Shown here: positions 14,091 to 15,548 of the stretch, one piece after another | How the letters are laid out: the number at the start of each line of letters is the position of its first letter | Numbering within the stretch: position 1 is the first letter of the stretch | Source of the DNA: an uncultured Campylobacter sp. | Lineage (GTDB): Bacteria; Campylobacterota; Campylobacteria; Campylobacterales; Campylobacteraceae | Reading direction: 5' to 3' | Assembly: GCF_938045465.1 (NCBI RefSeq) | Contig: NZ_CALIBF010000111.1 | Location: 1 to 15,548, forward strand | Length of the DNA: 15,548 nt | Made by a program: the position numbers and the translations under genes | The notes under the pieces: generated by a model | What the model was told of the DNA's origin: nothing | Seen by the model: only the letters and a program-made list of their open reading frames with translations | The model's database searches: none

Positions 14091-15124
14091 ATGAATGAGC
14101 AAAATTTGAAATATATCGCAAATTTAAAAGTGCAGGACGTGCCGTGGAGTAGGCTCACGACCGCTTACGGCAGGGCGAGCGAGTTTCCCAAAATTTTTGA
14201 GAAACTCGCGCAGGCAATCGAAGCTTGTGATGCGGCGCGCGGCTTGGGCGGCGAGCAAAATTTAAAAAGCGAGCTCAGCGCAGGGGAAAATTTAAAAAAT
14301 CATCATGGCTGCGGGCAAAATTCTACGGATGTGGCAAGATGCGGCGCGGCACAAAATTTCGTAAATTTAGCGCAAAAGAGTGAGTCGAAATTTAAAAAGG
14401 CAGATAACGGGGCGGCGAAATTTAAAGCGGGCGGAGAGACGGAGCTTAAAACGGACGCGGCGAAGTGCGGTGAGGCGGAATTTAAGAGTGCGGATAGCGC
14501 GGCGATAAAATTTAAAGCGAGTGCGGCGAGTAAATTTAAAACGAGCGCGGCGAATAAGAGCTCGGATGCGAGCGAGCGGGAGAAATTTGATATTAAAACC
14601 GCCCAGGGCGCGCTTAGTAAGATTTTTACGAGATAGAGCATCAAGGCTCGTTTTGGCACGCAACCCCTTTTGCGCTGCTGTTTTTGGTGCGTATCTTTAT
14701 GCAGGCGCGCGCTGCGGCGGACAAAAACGCGAATAAAAATAATCAAAACACCACAGCGGACATAAACGGAAAAAACGAAAACTGCGAAAACGCAAAAGGC
14801 GAAAACGAAGCGGCAGGCATTATCTCGGCTCGGCTCGGCGGATTTTTTGCGTTTATGCTTGAGATTTGCGATGACGCCGATAAGATCTCGCACGCAGCGC
14901 CGCTGGCGAGCTTTTCGGATATGCTTGCGGAAAAATATCTGTGGCCGCAGAGCGATGAGAATGACGAGGAGCGCTGGGAGGAGTACTTTTACGACGATGA
15001 GCTATTTTACAGCCTCTATTTTTATTCGCGGGCGGTTTTGGACGCGACGGGAGTGGACTTTGCGCCGTTTAAGCCCGGGTCGGGTGTCGTTTTTAAGTGT
15101 ATTGCTTGTGAGCGCTATGTTTAA
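14091..15124 (+). pseudogene. orphan protein gene split by frameshift
   Basis: ATG 14091 follows AAGGAG and opens MNEQNLKYIANLKVQDVPWSRLTTAYGRASEFPKIFEKLAQAIEA, which I recall as the start of an uncharacterised orphan (possibly immunity-type) family. The frame ends at TAG 14634-14636. Directly beyond, in another frame open from 14621, come IEHQGSFWHATPFALLFLVRIF, then FSDMLAEKYLWP, DEERWEEYFYDDELFYSLYFYSRAVL and stop at 15124, the rest of the same family. Adding one T to the T5 run at 14623-14627 would rejoin them as LSKIFYEIEHQGS, giving about 344 residues. It is thus a one-base deletion, recent decay or a sequencing error. Two low-complexity inserts swell the gene: about residues 48-168, and a short Asn/Lys/Glu-rich one near 14715-14810. 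A real programmed frameshift is unlikely, since no slippery heptamer is obvious. Confidence 0.7.
14232..14595 (+). repeat. tandem AAATTTAAA repeat array in orphan gene
   Basis: The coding strand repeats a TTTAAA core, each read as NLK, KFK, EFK or ELK, followed by a Ser/Ala/Asp/Thr-rich spacer. From 14388 to 14540 the TTAAA steps are 30, 24, 36, 30 and 24 bases. The upstream part contains GEQNLKSELSAGENLKNH, with the GGGGAAAATTTAAA core matching the GEN core in the hemA and HAD inserts. All steps are multiples of three, so reading frame is kept. Confidence 0.75.
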
Positions 15125-15322
15125 GCCTCTTTCGCGCCATGTTTAAATTTATTGCGGTGCGCTTTGGCGACGCTTTGTTTAAATTTAGACTTCAAAAAAT
15201 TTTAAAATTCTTTAAAAATTTACGGCGTGCGGAATTTACAGATCGTCTTTTTAAATTTAAAATTCGCGCGATTTTTGATCGGCGGTATGGTTAAGGTGCG
15301 GGTACTGCTTTTAAATTTAGAT
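15125..15322. other. intergenic stretch
   Basis: About 200 bases with no gene. TTTAAATTTA, AAAATTTTAAAATT and similar words recur, split by GC-rich phrases. Confidence 0.45.
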
Positions 15323-15361
15323 CGCCGCGAAGCTTCAAACCCGCTTGCGGCGCGGCTTTTT
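15323..15361 (+). terminator. Rho-independent terminator
   Basis: CGCCGC-G-AAGC (15323-15333) pairs with GCTT-GCGGCG (15343-15352), ten pairs with one bulged G, across a nine-base loop, followed by CGGC and a T5 run (15357-15361). On the plus strand it would end the transcript of the broken 14091 gene. It also lies right behind the stop of the converging minus-strand gene. Confidence 0.7.
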
Positions 15362-15548
15362 ATGTGGTTTTAAAAAGATACCAATTCGGCGCAATTTTTT
15401 CTATCATTATAAACTCGCTAGGGCTCATTTGCGGCAGATCCGCCTCATCTTGCACCCGCAAAAGGCCCACGGAGTTATCGGTGACCCCACCGATGAGTAG
15501 CATAAATCTTTTGCCGCTCGTCTCGGCGTGAGAGAGATGCAGGCTTTT
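15360..15548 (-). CDS. 3' end of unknown minus-strand gene
   Basis: A frame runs in from the window edge for 62 codons to TAA at 15360-15362. The peptide SGKRFMLLIGGVTDNSVGLLRVQDEADLPQMSPSEFIMIEKIAPNWYLFKTT has a globular, non-repetitive look, with alternating hydrophobic strands and normal codon choice for the window, so it is probably the real C-terminus of a soluble protein. I do not recognise the family. The stop lies against the terminator hairpin of the converging plus-strand unit. Confidence 0.6.
   Translation of the reverse strand, partial: KSLHLSHAETSGKRFMLLIGGVTDNSVGLLRVQDEADLPQMSPSEFIMIEKIAPNWYLFKTT

Noticed and set aside
14303..14893. 196-codon minus-strand frame over the broken orphan gene
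   Set aside because: The array of TTTAAA units on the plus strand produces leucine/alanine-rich reverse translations. The plus-strand reading has conserved family motifs at both ends.

Overview
The window looks like chromosome of an epsilonproteobacterium, most likely a Campylobacter of the GC-richer oral group (C. gracilis-like). That is inference from three things: the proteins resemble Campylobacter and Helicobacter families, the DUF2018-polyprenyl synthase-hemA-proS gene order matches the one I recall from C. jejuni and H. pylori, and G+C-rich codons are mixed with very frequent AAATTT/TAAATTT words. I see no tRNA, rRNA, CRISPR array, insertion sequence or phage gene.

Layout. 1-2210 is accessory ground: one intact small orphan gene (331-798), one broken small membrane-protein gene (about 1074-1662) and long gene-free AT-motif-rich DNA. 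2211-6712 (minus strand) is a tight four-gene operon read DUF2018 -> polyprenyl diphosphate synthase -> hemA -> proS, with stop/start overlaps at every junction and a hairpin terminator at its end. 6741-7645 is a gene-free stretch of about 900 bases with degenerate palindrome-headed repeats. 7646-8917 (minus) is a two-gene unit of a small unknown protein and a HAD phosphatase. A divergent promoter region (8918-9111) leads into a plus-strand sulfur operon, 9112-11720: metY, an Rrf2/CymR-like regulator and cysK. After another gene-free stretch (11721-12418) come rarA and an overlapping MmcQ/YjbR gene (12419-13974), then a frameshifted orphan gene (14091-15124). A hairpin terminator and the 3' end of a converging unknown minus-strand gene (15360-15548) close the window.

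How the genes work together. The four-gene operon joins quinone side-chain synthesis, the tRNA-dependent first step of haem synthesis and proline charging. The sulfur operon makes homocysteine and cysteine from sulfide and probably carries its own regulator.

Most unusual signal. Three otherwise conserved proteins (HemA, the polyprenyl synthase and the HAD phosphatase) and the broken orphan gene carry in-frame, low-complexity insertions of about 33-120 residues at points where the families normally have a short loop. Removing each insert from the three enzymes restores normal family length. All four inserts share a DNA core around GGCGAAAAT, read in the same frame as A/C-G-E-N-P/L or a close variant, and are built from degenerate repeat units. 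The same core and texture occur in the gene-free DNA at about 6900-7600. This suggests a family of small repeat elements that can sit inside genes without breaking them. Rickettsial palindromic elements are the nearest precedent I know, but the sequences look unrelated.
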